Shown here: in pieces, positions 15,957 through 21,485 of the stretch
Position numbering within the stretch: the stretch's first letter is position 1
Layout of the letters: each line of letters begins with the position of its first letter
Assembly: GCF_009733925.1 (NCBI RefSeq)
Contig: NZ_WOEI01000027.1
Coordinates: forward strand, 1-21,485
Direction of reading: 5' to 3'
Source: Streptobacillus canis
GTDB lineage: Bacteria; Fusobacteriota; Fusobacteriia; Fusobacteriales; Leptotrichiaceae
DNA: 21,485 nucleotides
Made by a program: the position numbers and the translations under genes
The notes under the pieces: generated by a model
Told to the model about the DNA's origin: nothing
Seen by the model: the letters and a program-made list of their open reading frames with translations, nothing else
Databases searched by the model: none

Positions 15957-16403
15957 ATGAAAATTGTAATAGGAAATGACCACGCAGGTGTGGAGTATAA
16001 AAATCAATTAGTAGATTATTTAGTTTCAAAAGGAATAGAAGTTATTAATGTGGGAACAGATAGTGCAGATTCTGTAGATTATCCAGATATAGCAAAAGAA
16101 GTTTCTAAAAGAGTATTAGATAAAACAGCAAATTTTGGAATATTAATATGTGGTACAGGAATTGGAATTTCTATAGCTGCCAATAAAGTACCAGGAATAA
16201 GAGCAGCTTTAGTAACTAATGAATTATGTGCGAGATTATCAAGACAGCATAACGATGCAAATATATTAGCTCTAGGTGCAAGAGTTACTGGAATAGAATT
16301 AGCAAAATCATGTGTAGATGCATTTTTAACTGCTGAATTTGAAGGTGGAAGACATAGTAATAGAGTAGGTAAAATTGAATGTAGTTGTGGAGTGATTGAA
16401 TAA
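15957..16403 (+). CDS. rpiB: Ribose-5-phosphate isomerase B
   Basis: 148 residues from the ATG at 15957. A GTG nine bases upstream at 15948 is rejected because it lies inside the ribosome binding site (AAAGGTG), and RpiB proteins start MKI.IG.DHAG. Visible: GNDHAG with D8/H9, the active-site C65 in ICGTGIGISIAANK, and RQHNDANILALG with H98. It interconverts ribose 5-phosphate and ribulose 5-phosphate. Divergent psuKG makes ribose 5-phosphate, so the genes fit one breakdown route. A LacAB/RpiB-family sugar isomerase with another substrate is a minor alternative. Its stop codon overlaps the next start (TAATG). Confidence 0.9.
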   Translation: MKIVIGNDHAGVEYKNQLVDYLVSKGIEVINVGTDSADSVDYPDIAKEVSKRVLDKTANFGILICGTGIGISIAANKVPGIRAALVTNELCARLSRQHNDANILALGARVTGIELAKSCVDAFLTAEFEGGRHSNRVGKIECSCGVIE

Positions 16404-16741
16404 TGTCAACAATTTTTAAGAAAATAATAGATAAAGAGATTCCGGCTAAAATAGTATATGAAGATGATGAATTTTTAGCATTTGAAGATATTGCTCCAGC
16501 TGCAAAAATACATGTGTTAGTAATACCTAAAAAAGAAATTAGAAATTTAGATTCAGCAACTGAAGAAGATATAATGTTACTAGGAAAATTACAATTAATA
16601 ATAGCAAAAATTGCTAGAATGTTAGGTGTAAATGAAACTGGATATAGAGTAGTTACAAATATAAATGAAGATGCTGGTCAAACAGTATTCCATATACATT
16701 ATCATATTCTAGCAGGCGAAAAGTTAGGAGTTATGGCTTAA
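16403..16741 (+). CDS. hinT: HinT-like histidine triad nucleotide-binding protein
   Basis: 112 residues, the compact size of HinT/Hint1. The triad is HIHYH (H97, H99, H101) after GQTVF, with H99 as nucleophile, and KIHVLVIPK (35-43) is the conserved strand. HinT enzymes hydrolyse adenosine phosphoramidates such as aminoacyl-AMP. GGAGTGA precedes the ATG by 7 nt. Both ends overlap neighbours by one base (TAATG), so rpiB, hinT and the methyltransferase gene are translationally coupled. Confidence 0.92.
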   Translation: MSTIFKKIIDKEIPAKIVYEDDEFLAFEDIAPAAKIHVLVIPKKEIRNLDSATEEDIMLLGKLQLIIAKIARMLGVNETGYRVVTNINEDAGQTVFHIHYHILAGEKLGVMA

Positions 16742-17505
16742 TGAAAGATGTAATAGTTAGTACAGATAATAGATATTACAAATTGATAAAGAAATTAAAT
16801 GAAAAAAAATATAGAGATGAAGCGGGTGTGTTTTTAGCTGAAGGAGAAAAATTTCTTGAAGAAAAGAATAATTTTTCTAAAGTAATAGTTAAAGAATCAA
16901 AATATATGTATTATGAAGAAAAATATAATATTTCCAAACATGAAAATTTAACAGTACTTTCTGATAAATTATATGATAGTATAAGCACCCAAGCAAATAG
17001 TCAAGGTATATTATTTATTTATTCTAAACATTCATCAAATTTATCTGAATTATCTGGAGATGTAATAATACTTGATGCTATACAAGATCCTGGAAATATA
17101 GGGACTATAATAAGAACCATGGTTGCTACAAACTATAAAACATTATTGTTAACAAAATCATCAGTAGATGTATATTCTCCAAAAGTTGTAAGAGCAACAA
17201 TGGGCGGAATTTTCAATGTAAATATTATTTATGAAGAAAAAGAGAATATTATTAAATTTTTAAAAGATAATAATTATAATATTATTTCAACTGCACTTAG
17301 TGAAGAAAGTGTGGATTATAGAAAAGTAATTCTAAAAAAGGGTAAGAATGCATATGTATTTGGAAATGAAGGTGGAGGAGTTTCAGATGAATTTTTAGAA
17401 GTTTCTGATCAAAAAGCTATCATACCAATCTATGGACAAATTGAATCATTAAATGTCTCAATTGCATTAGGTGTTTATCTATATAAGATGAGAGAAATGG
17501 ATTAA
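16741..17505 (+). CDS. SpoU/TrmH-family RNA 2'-O-methyltransferase
   Basis: 254 residues. The C-terminal SPOUT domain has all three motifs: DPGNIGTIIRT (116-126, with the catalytic R125), FGNEGGGVS (208-216) and IPIYGQIESLNVSIALG (228-244), the trefoil knot that binds S-adenosylmethionine. An N-terminal segment of about 90 residues with FLAEGEKFLEE is the RNA-binding domain seen in RlmB/TsnR-like enzymes. It methylates a ribose in rRNA or tRNA; the target site is unknown. It overlaps the hinT stop by one base. Its last codons overlap the left arm of a long inverted repeat. Confidence 0.85.
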   Translation: MKDVIVSTDNRYYKLIKKLNEKKYRDEAGVFLAEGEKFLEEKNNFSKVIVKESKYMYYEEKYNISKHENLTVLSDKLYDSISTQANSQGILFIYSKHSSNLSELSGDVIILDAIQDPGNIGTIIRTMVATNYKTLLLTKSSVDVYSPKVVRATMGGIFNVNIIYEEKENIIKFLKDNNYNIISTALSEESVDYRKVILKKGKNAYVFGNEGGGVSDEFLEVSDQKAIIPIYGQIESLNVSIALGVYLYKMREMD

Positions 17506-17661
17506 CACTGAATAAAAAAACATAATTTAGTTAAATAAGGAATAAACTTTAAAACACAAGTATTTACTTGTGTTTTTTTATATATTTTTCTTTGTAGAAG
17601 TATATGGTTAAATAACGTAGACTGAATTTTATATTTTGCTATTTGCTTATTCAGTGTTAAT
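17501..17661. repeat. 161-bp segment bounded by a perfect 15-bp inverted repeat
   Basis: ATTAACACTGAATAA (17501-17515) and its exact reverse complement TTATTCAGTGTTAAT (17647-17661) face each other across 131 bp. The left copy covers the stop codon of the methyltransferase gene, and the right copy lies in the adhP promoter. Between them are a terminator and no gene. The outer four bases are TTAA just inside the A/T ends, which could be a target duplication, leaving CACTGAATAA as terminal repeat. A small non-autonomous element or a paired operator are both possible. Confidence 0.6.
17551..17580 (+). terminator. Terminator of the rpiB-hinT-methyltransferase operon
   Basis: AAAACACAAGTA pairs with TACTTGTGTTTT around a 2-nt centre (effectively a slightly larger loop), followed by a T run. 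It lies inside the inverted-repeat segment, 46 nt after the stop codon. Confidence 0.85.
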
Positions 17662-17671
17662 GTGTTATATT
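17643..17671 (+). promoter_or_regulatory. Candidate adhP promoter overlapping the inverted repeat
   Basis: TTGCTT (17643-17648), a 17-bp spacer and TATATT (17666-17671). The right arm of the 15-bp inverted repeat fills most of the spacer, so anything that binds the repeat would affect adhP. The start codon is 43 bp further on. Confidence 0.5.
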
Positions 17672-17714
17672 AATAGTGAAATTATTATTTTAATATTGAA
17701 AGGATGATTTGAGC

Positions 17715-18758
17715 ATGAGAGCAGTAGTAGTTAACAAAGAATCAACTGGTGTTGAAGTTGTTGAAAAAGAATTAAGACCATTAAAAGCTGGAGAAGCTTT
17801 AGTAGATGTTGAATATTGTGGTGTTTGTCACACTGACTTACACGTTGCACACGGAGACTTTGGAAAAGTATCAGGAAGAGTATTAGGACACGAAGGAATA
17901 GGAATAGTAAGAGAAGTTGCTGAAGGTGTTACTTCATTAGTTCCTGGAGATAGAGTATCTATCGCATGGTTCTTCGAAGGATGCGGAAGATGTGAATATT
18001 GTGTAACTGGAAATGAAACTTTATGTCAATCAGTTAAAAATGCAGGATATTCTGCAGACGGTGGTATGGCTGAAGAATGTATAGTTACAGCTGATTATGC
18101 TGTTAAAGTTCCTGAAGGATTAGATCCAGCTCAAGCAAGTTCAATTACATGTGCAGGGGTTACTACATATAAAGCAATTAAAGTAGGAAGACCTCAACCT
18201 GGACAATGGGTAGTAATATGGGGAGCAGGAGGACTTGGAAACTTAGCAGTTCAATACGCTAAAAAAGTATTTAATACTCGTGTAATCGCAGTAGATATTA
18301 ATGATGATAAATTAGCTTTAGCAAAAGAAGTTGGAGCTGACTATGTAATTAATGGATTAAAAGAAGATCCAGTTAAGAAAATTATGGAATTAACTCAACT
18401 TGGAGCACACATTTCAGTTGTTACAGCTGTATCTAAAGTTGCGTTCAACCAAGCTATAGATTCTGCAAGACCAGCAGGAAGAGTAGTTGCAGTAGGATTA
18501 CCTTCTGAAACTATGGACGTTTCAATTGTTGCAACAGTATTAAAAGGAATTGAAATAATTGGTTCATTAGTTGGAACAAGAGAAGATCTTAAAGAAGCAT
18601 TTGAATTTGGAGCAATGGGATTAGTAGTACCAGTAGTTCAAACTAGACCAATCGATGATGCAGTTGCTATCTTCGACGAAATGGAAAAAGGAACTATCCA
18701 AGGACGTATGGTTATCGATTTCAGAAAACATAAATGTGGATGTGGATGCCACCATTAA
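17715..18758 (+). CDS. adhP: Zinc-dependent alcohol dehydrogenase, AdhP type
   Basis: 347 residues from the ATG at 17715, which gives the family N-terminus MRAVVV. A TTG at 17709 is closer to AAAGGA (17699-17704) and would add two residues, so the start is not fully settled. Catalytic zinc ligands: C38 (CHTDLH), H59 (GHEG) and C146. Structural zinc: C90, C93, C96 and C104. The NAD-binding loop is [11 protein letters not shown]. It interconverts alcohols and aldehydes with NAD(H), in fermentation usually acetaldehyde to ethanol. The C-terminus ends in an extra HKCGCGCHH tail absent from the usual family end. The gene uses more C-ending codons than its neighbours, suggesting high expression. 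It stands alone between its promoter and a terminator. Confidence 0.92.
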   Translation: MRAVVVNKESTGVEVVEKELRPLKAGEALVDVEYCGVCHTDLHVAHGDFGKVSGRVLGHEGIGIVREVAEGVTSLVPGDRVSIAWFFEGCGRCEYCVTGNETLCQSVKNAGYSADGGMAEECIVTADYAVKVPEGLDPAQASSITCAGVTTYKAIKVGRPQPGQWVVIWGAGGLGNLAVQYAKKVFNTRVIAVDINDDKLALAKEVGADYVINGLKEDPVKKIMELTQLGAHISVVTAVSKVAFNQAIDSARPAGRVVAVGLPSETMDVSIVATVLKGIEIIGSLVGTREDLKEAFEFGAMGLVVPVVQTRPIDDAVAIFDEMEKGTIQGRMVIDFRKHKCGCGCHH

Positions 18759-18765
18759 GAATAAT

Positions 18766-18798
18766 AAAAAAGGCTAGTTTTATCTAGCCTTTTTTTTG
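18766..18798 (+). terminator. Terminator of adhP
   Basis: AAAAAAGGCTAG pairs with CTAGCCTTTTTT around a 6-nt loop, and the T run continues. It starts 8 nt after the adhP stop codon. Confidence 0.9.
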
Positions 18799-18819
18799 TC
18801 TTAGATTCCTTTATTTTTT

Positions 18820-18844
18820 AACTAAATAATGTTATAATTAGTTA
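18820..18844 (+). promoter_or_regulatory. Extended -10 promoter of the ATPase-patatin-J-protein operon
   Basis: A consensus TATAAT (18833-18838) with TGT before it; the -35 region 17 bp upstream (TTTATT) is weak. AACTAA (18820-18825) and TTAGTT (18839-18844) flank the -10 as an inverted pair, a possible operator. The ATG of the first gene lies about 29 bp downstream, with AAAGGAG before it. Confidence 0.6.
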
Positions 18845-18866
18845 TATTTTCTGAAAGGAGAACTGT

Positions 18867-19568
18867 ATGAGTTATATTAAAATTGAAAATTTAAAAAAAA
18901 GATATATAATTGGAGAAAATGAGATTATTGCAAACAATGATATAAACTTTGAAGTTAATAAAGGTGAATTAGTGGTAATACTTGGTTCTTCAGGTGCAGG
19001 TAAATCTACTTTACTTAATATTTTAGGTGGAATGGATGTTGCAGATTCAGGGAATATATTTATTGATAATAAAAATATTGCAAAATTTTCTAGAGAAGAA
19101 TTAACTAAATACAGACGTTTTGATGTTGGATTTATATTTCAATTCTATAATTTATTACCTAATTTAACAGCAAAAGAAAATATAGAATTAGCTTCAGAAC
19201 TTGTTAAAGAGAATGTAGATGTAAAAGAAATATTAAAAGATGTTGGTCTAGAACATAGAATGGATAATTTCCCTTCACAATTATCAGGAGGGGAGCAACA
19301 AAGAGTTTCAATTGCAAGAGCAATAGCTAAAAGACCTAAAATTCTATTATGTGATGAACCAACAGGTGCGTTAGATTTTAATACTGGAAAACAAGTTTTA
19401 ACATTACTTTCTGAATTAAGTTCAAATAAGAATGTTACAGTTATTATAGTTACTCATAATTCAGAAATTGCTAAAATTGCGGATAAAGTAATACATATGC
19501 AAGATGCAAAAGTAAAAGAAATAATAATAAATGAAACTAAAATGGATGTTTCAGAGATAAAATGGTAA
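18867..19568 (+). CDS. ABC transporter ATPase of the LolD/MacB type, no adjacent permease
   Basis: 233 residues, a complete nucleotide-binding domain: Walker A GSSGAGKST (40-48), Q-loop Q92, signature LSGGEQQ (139-145), Walker B ILLCDEP with E164, D-loop GALD and switch H197. This is the class that works with FtsX/MacB-like permeases in lipoprotein release, peptide export or cell-envelope stress (LolD, MacB, BceA, FtsE). Such genes are normally followed by the permease. Here the next gene, 11 nt on, encodes a patatin-like lipase instead, so the partner must be elsewhere or be of a different kind. AAAGGAG precedes the ATG by 7 nt. Confidence 0.88.
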   Translation: MSYIKIENLKKRYIIGENEIIANNDINFEVNKGELVVILGSSGAGKSTLLNILGGMDVADSGNIFIDNKNIAKFSREELTKYRRFDVGFIFQFYNLLPNLTAKENIELASELVKENVDVKEILKDVGLEHRMDNFPSQLSGGEQQRVSIARAIAKRPKILLCDEPTGALDFNTGKQVLTLLSELSSNKNVTVIIVTHNSEIAKIADKVIHMQDAKVKEIIINETKMDVSEIKW

Positions 19569-19579
19569 AGGTGAAATAA

Positions 19580-20635
19580 ATGAGAATATTAAGTTTAGAT
19601 GGTGGAGGATTAAAAGGTTTTTATACAATAATGATGTTAGATAAAATTCAAAAAGATTTTAATATAAAATTTTATGAATACTTTGATATTATTATTGGTA
19701 CAAGTACGGGCTCTATAATTGCTACTTTATTAGCTTTAGGTTATGATCCTTCTGAAATATTAGTGATATATCATGATTGTTATAAAGAAATATTTAAAAA
19801 AAGAAAAAATAGAAAAAAAGGGTTATTTGGAGCACTTTATGAAAATCGTAGACTTGAAAAAGTTGTTTCAAAATATTTAAATAATATGACATATACTGAT
19901 TTAAAAATAAAGTTAATAATACCTAGTGTTAATTTAACTGAATCAAAAATAAATATTGTAAAAAGTTATGAAGAATTAGAAAAAGAGGATAATAAACGTT
20001 TTCCATTAAAAGATGCGATAATTTCTTCTTCAACTGCTCCAGGATTTTTTTCACCACATATTTTTGGGAATAAGATGTATGTTGATGGCTCTATTTTTTC
20101 AAATAATCCGGCTTTAATAGGGTTAGCAGAAGCTTTTGAATTAGGAATAGAAAATTTAGATGATATTAAGATATTATCTGTTGGTACGGGTACAGAAGAT
20201 ATTAAATTTGAAGAATCAGATGTATCAAATGAAAATATTAAGAATATGTTTAAAATAAATTCTTTTTTAGATAACATGATAATGAAGGTACTTAATGTGG
20301 ATGAAAAAGATTTTGGACTTGTATCTATGGCATTTCCATTATTAAAAACAACTATGAAAACTTCAATTGAAAATACCGATTATATTCTATCAAAAATATT
20401 AAAAGGTAAAAATTATGTTAGAATTAATGATATATCAAAAGAATTAAGAATAGATGAAATTCCAACAGAATTATTAGATAATTTAGATGAATTTTACGTT
20501 AAAAATCATATTGATAAATTAAAAGAATTCTTTATTGAAGAATTACCTGAAATAGTTAAAGTAGAGAATAAGAGTTGGTTTAAAAGAAAATTATATAGTT
20601 TATCTGAAAAAATTAAAGAATTTGCAATGAAATGA
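19580..20635 (+). CDS. Patatin-like phospholipase
   Basis: 351 residues. The patatin core is intact: the oxyanion hole DGGGLKG (7-13), nucleophile elbow GTSTG with S42, and catalytic D169 in YVDGSIFSNNP (the usual DGG/DGA is DGS). The C-terminal 150 residues are charged and helical, without a recognised domain. There is no signal peptide or membrane segment, so it is cytosolic, acting on lipid acyl esters. Single-domain patatins of this kind occur as general lipases, as type-secreted effectors and as effectors of CBASS antiviral systems (CapV), but no nucleotide cyclase is present here. It lies 11 nt after the ABC ATPase gene and 10 nt before the J-domain gene. Confidence 0.87.
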   Translation: MRILSLDGGGLKGFYTIMMLDKIQKDFNIKFYEYFDIIIGTSTGSIIATLLALGYDPSEILVIYHDCYKEIFKKRKNRKKGLFGALYENRRLEKVVSKYLNNMTYTDLKIKLIIPSVNLTESKINIVKSYEELEKEDNKRFPLKDAIISSSTAPGFFSPHIFGNKMYVDGSIFSNNPALIGLAEAFELGIENLDDIKILSVGTGTEDIKFEESDVSNENIKNMFKINSFLDNMIMKVLNVDEKDFGLVSMAFPLLKTTMKTSIENTDYILSKILKGKNYVRINDISKELRIDEIPTELLDNLDEFYVKNHIDKLKEFFIEELPEIVKVENKSWFKRKLYSLSEKIKEFAMK

Positions 20636-20645
20636 GAGGGATGAA

Positions 20646-21164
20646 ATGAGAAATATATTAGCAATTTTATTTGGATTGCTTGCAATGGCATTTTTGTCAA
20701 AAAACAATAATTCAGGACTGCCTGGTCTACTAATTAGATTTATGATAGTTGTGCTTTCAATTGTATTCTTTGTACCATTATTAATAATAATTGTATCAAT
20801 TATTGCAATTGGATATATTATTATGAGATTAACTGGAGCAAAAATTAATACTACAACTTATACAAATGAAGATTTTTATAATTATTATAATAGTCAAAAT
20901 AGAGATTATAGTGGATATAATCAATATAATCAATATACTCAAACATATACTTCTTCACAAGATGAGTATAAAAAAGCTTGTGAATACCTTGGCGTAAATC
21001 CAAGTGATTCTTTTGATATTAAGAAAAAAGCAAGAAATACAATACTTAAAAAAAATCATCCAGATTTTTTCCAAGATGAAAAAGAAAAAGAAAGAGCTAC
21101 AGAAATTACAAATAAAATAAATAATGCGTGGGATATTATTGAAAGATATGAGGGAGTTAAATAG
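20646..21164 (+). CDS. Membrane-anchored J-domain protein with a Tyr/Asn/Gln-rich linker
   Basis: 172 residues. The N-terminus is hydrophobic, with one or two membrane segments (about 4-18 and 30-60). Residues 70-108 form a low-complexity linker rich in Y, N, Q, S and T. The C-terminus is a J-domain: EYKKACEYLGV, then HPD at 138-140 in KKNHPDFF, and KINNAWDIIERY as last helix. HPD is the tripeptide that stimulates DnaK-type ATPases, so this protein should recruit Hsp70 to the membrane; the J-domain at the C-terminus recalls DjlA. GAGAGGG lies 5 nt before the ATG. It is the last gene of the operon and its client is unknown. Confidence 0.82.
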   Translation: MRNILAILFGLLAMAFLSKNNNSGLPGLLIRFMIVVLSIVFFVPLLIIIVSIIAIGYIIMRLTGAKINTTTYTNEDFYNYYNSQNRDYSGYNQYNQYTQTYTSSQDEYKKACEYLGVNPSDSFDIKKKARNTILKKNHPDFFQDEKEKERATEITNKINNAWDIIERYEGVK

Positions 21165-21185
21165 TAATAAAATTAAGATTATTCA

Positions 21186-21213
21186 AAAAAAGACAGAAGA
21201 AATTCAGTCTTTT
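21186..21213 (+). terminator. Terminator after the J-domain gene
   Basis: AAAAGAC-A-GAA pairs with TTC-A-GTCTTTT with one A/A mismatch and a short A/G loop, 21 nt after the stop codon. Confidence 0.7.
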
Positions 21214-21278
21214 ATATTATATAATTATATTTTTGAATTAAATTTTTGTATGGGCATAAAAGGTAAATTAAAATAAAA

Positions 21279-21358
21279 AGGGGCTGTTGAAAAGTCCTAA
21301 TTAATGAAAAGAGATAAAAAATATATGAAAATTCATATAAATTTTATCTCTTTTTTTT
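21279..21358 (-). mobile_element. Probable end of an insertion sequence with a long hairpin
   Basis: AGGGGCTGTTGAAAAGTCC (21279-21297) has the look of a terminal inverted repeat of IS1182- or IS5-like elements, which commonly begin GGGGCTGTTG. Just inside it (21307-21354) AAAAGAGATAAAA and TATATGAA pair with TTCATATA and TTTTATCTCTTTT to give a nearly perfect hairpin of about 21 pairs, followed by T's, probably the transposase terminator. The rest of the element would lie to the right. The family assignment is by eye only. Confidence 0.5.
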
Positions 21359-21485
21359 ATTCTATAGGAAATTAGAATTCTAATAAGATGTATATAATTT
21401 TATTGATTAATGTAAAAAGAAGTTACAGTTTATAAAAAATAAAATTAATAAGTAAATTTGAGTAATACAAAAATACCTATTTAAA
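21359..21485. other. No gene seen at the right edge
   Basis: About 130 bp of A/T-rich sequence with stops in all frames. On the minus strand a short open stretch (about 25 codons, 21402-21484) could be the decayed end of a transposase, but it has no recognisable motif. Together with 21165-21358 this makes a 321-bp gene-free stretch holding a terminator and the insertion-sequence end. Confidence 0.4.

Noticed and set aside
8004..16741. The two HIT proteins as a recent duplication
   Set aside because: They differ in length, in the N-terminal region (CIFC only in the first) and around the triad (HFHFH versus HIHYH), so they are distinct branches rather than a recent copy.
16403..17505. Assigning the methyltransferase as rlmB or trmH
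   Set aside because: All three SPOUT motifs are present, but they do not discriminate between rRNA and tRNA targets, so no symbol is given.
19580..20635. CBASS-type antiviral system based on the patatin
   Set aside because: No CD-NTase cyclase, Cap2/Cap3 or other nucleotide-signalling gene is present in the window, and the patatin has no recognisable sensor domain; kept only as a lipase.
1..21485. CRISPR array or prophage
   Set aside because: No spaced array of identical repeats and no phage structural, integrase or lysis genes are seen.

Overview
The window is very AT-rich bacterial DNA with dense, mostly overlapping genes, strong AGGAGG-type ribosome binding sites and many short stem-loop terminators. 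The base composition, exported proteins that imply a periplasm, NadN, a class Ib ribonucleotide reductase and the type of insertion-sequence remnants best fit a host-associated member of Fusobacteriota, probably Leptotrichiaceae (Sneathia/Streptobacillus/Leptotrichia-like). This is inference: there is no rRNA or other marker gene here, and a low-GC Firmicute is not formally excluded.

Layout. 1-425: insertion-sequence debris, with the right end of an IS21-type element (IstB tail plus terminal repeats) abutting a broken IS91-type transposase on the minus strand. 528-3082 (minus): a two-gene transcription unit made of an unknown exported protein followed by a NadN-type periplasmic NAD nucleotidase. 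3191-7959 (plus): nrdI-nrdE-nrdF behind a pair of NrdR-box-like operators, followed by an MFS transporter and a terminator. 8004-8656: a HIT-family protein and, on the minus strand, tRNA-Lys(CUU) with its own promoter and terminator. 8742-13911 (plus): a tightly packed seven-gene run: DUF1361 membrane protein, nucleoside 2-deoxyribosyltransferase-like protein, DUF1275 membrane protein, class I/II aminotransferase, a short divergent TruA-like protein, YhdT and the Na+/pantothenate symporter PanF. 13951-15794 (minus): psuK-psuG, pseudouridine catabolism. 15957-17505 (plus): rpiB, hinT and a SpoU/TrmH-type RNA methyltransferase, joined by 1-nt overlaps. 17715-18758: AdhP-type zinc alcohol dehydrogenase with an unusual Cys/His C-terminal tail, preceded by a 161-bp segment bounded by a perfect 15-bp inverted repeat. 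18867-21164 (plus): an ABC ATPase of the LolD/MacB type with no permease beside it, a patatin-like lipase and a membrane-anchored J-domain protein. 21279-21485: a probable end of another insertion sequence with a long hairpin.

How the genes fit together. PsuK phosphorylates pseudouridine, PsuG splits pseudouridine 5'-phosphate into uracil and ribose 5-phosphate, and the divergently transcribed RpiB can send the ribose phosphate into the pentose phosphate pathway. NadN, PanF and the deoxyribosyltransferase-like protein point to a scavenging lifestyle (NAD, pantothenate, nucleosides). The most unusual items are the ATPase/patatin/J-protein operon, the long inverted repeat before adhP, the degenerate TruA-like protein and the AdhP tail.
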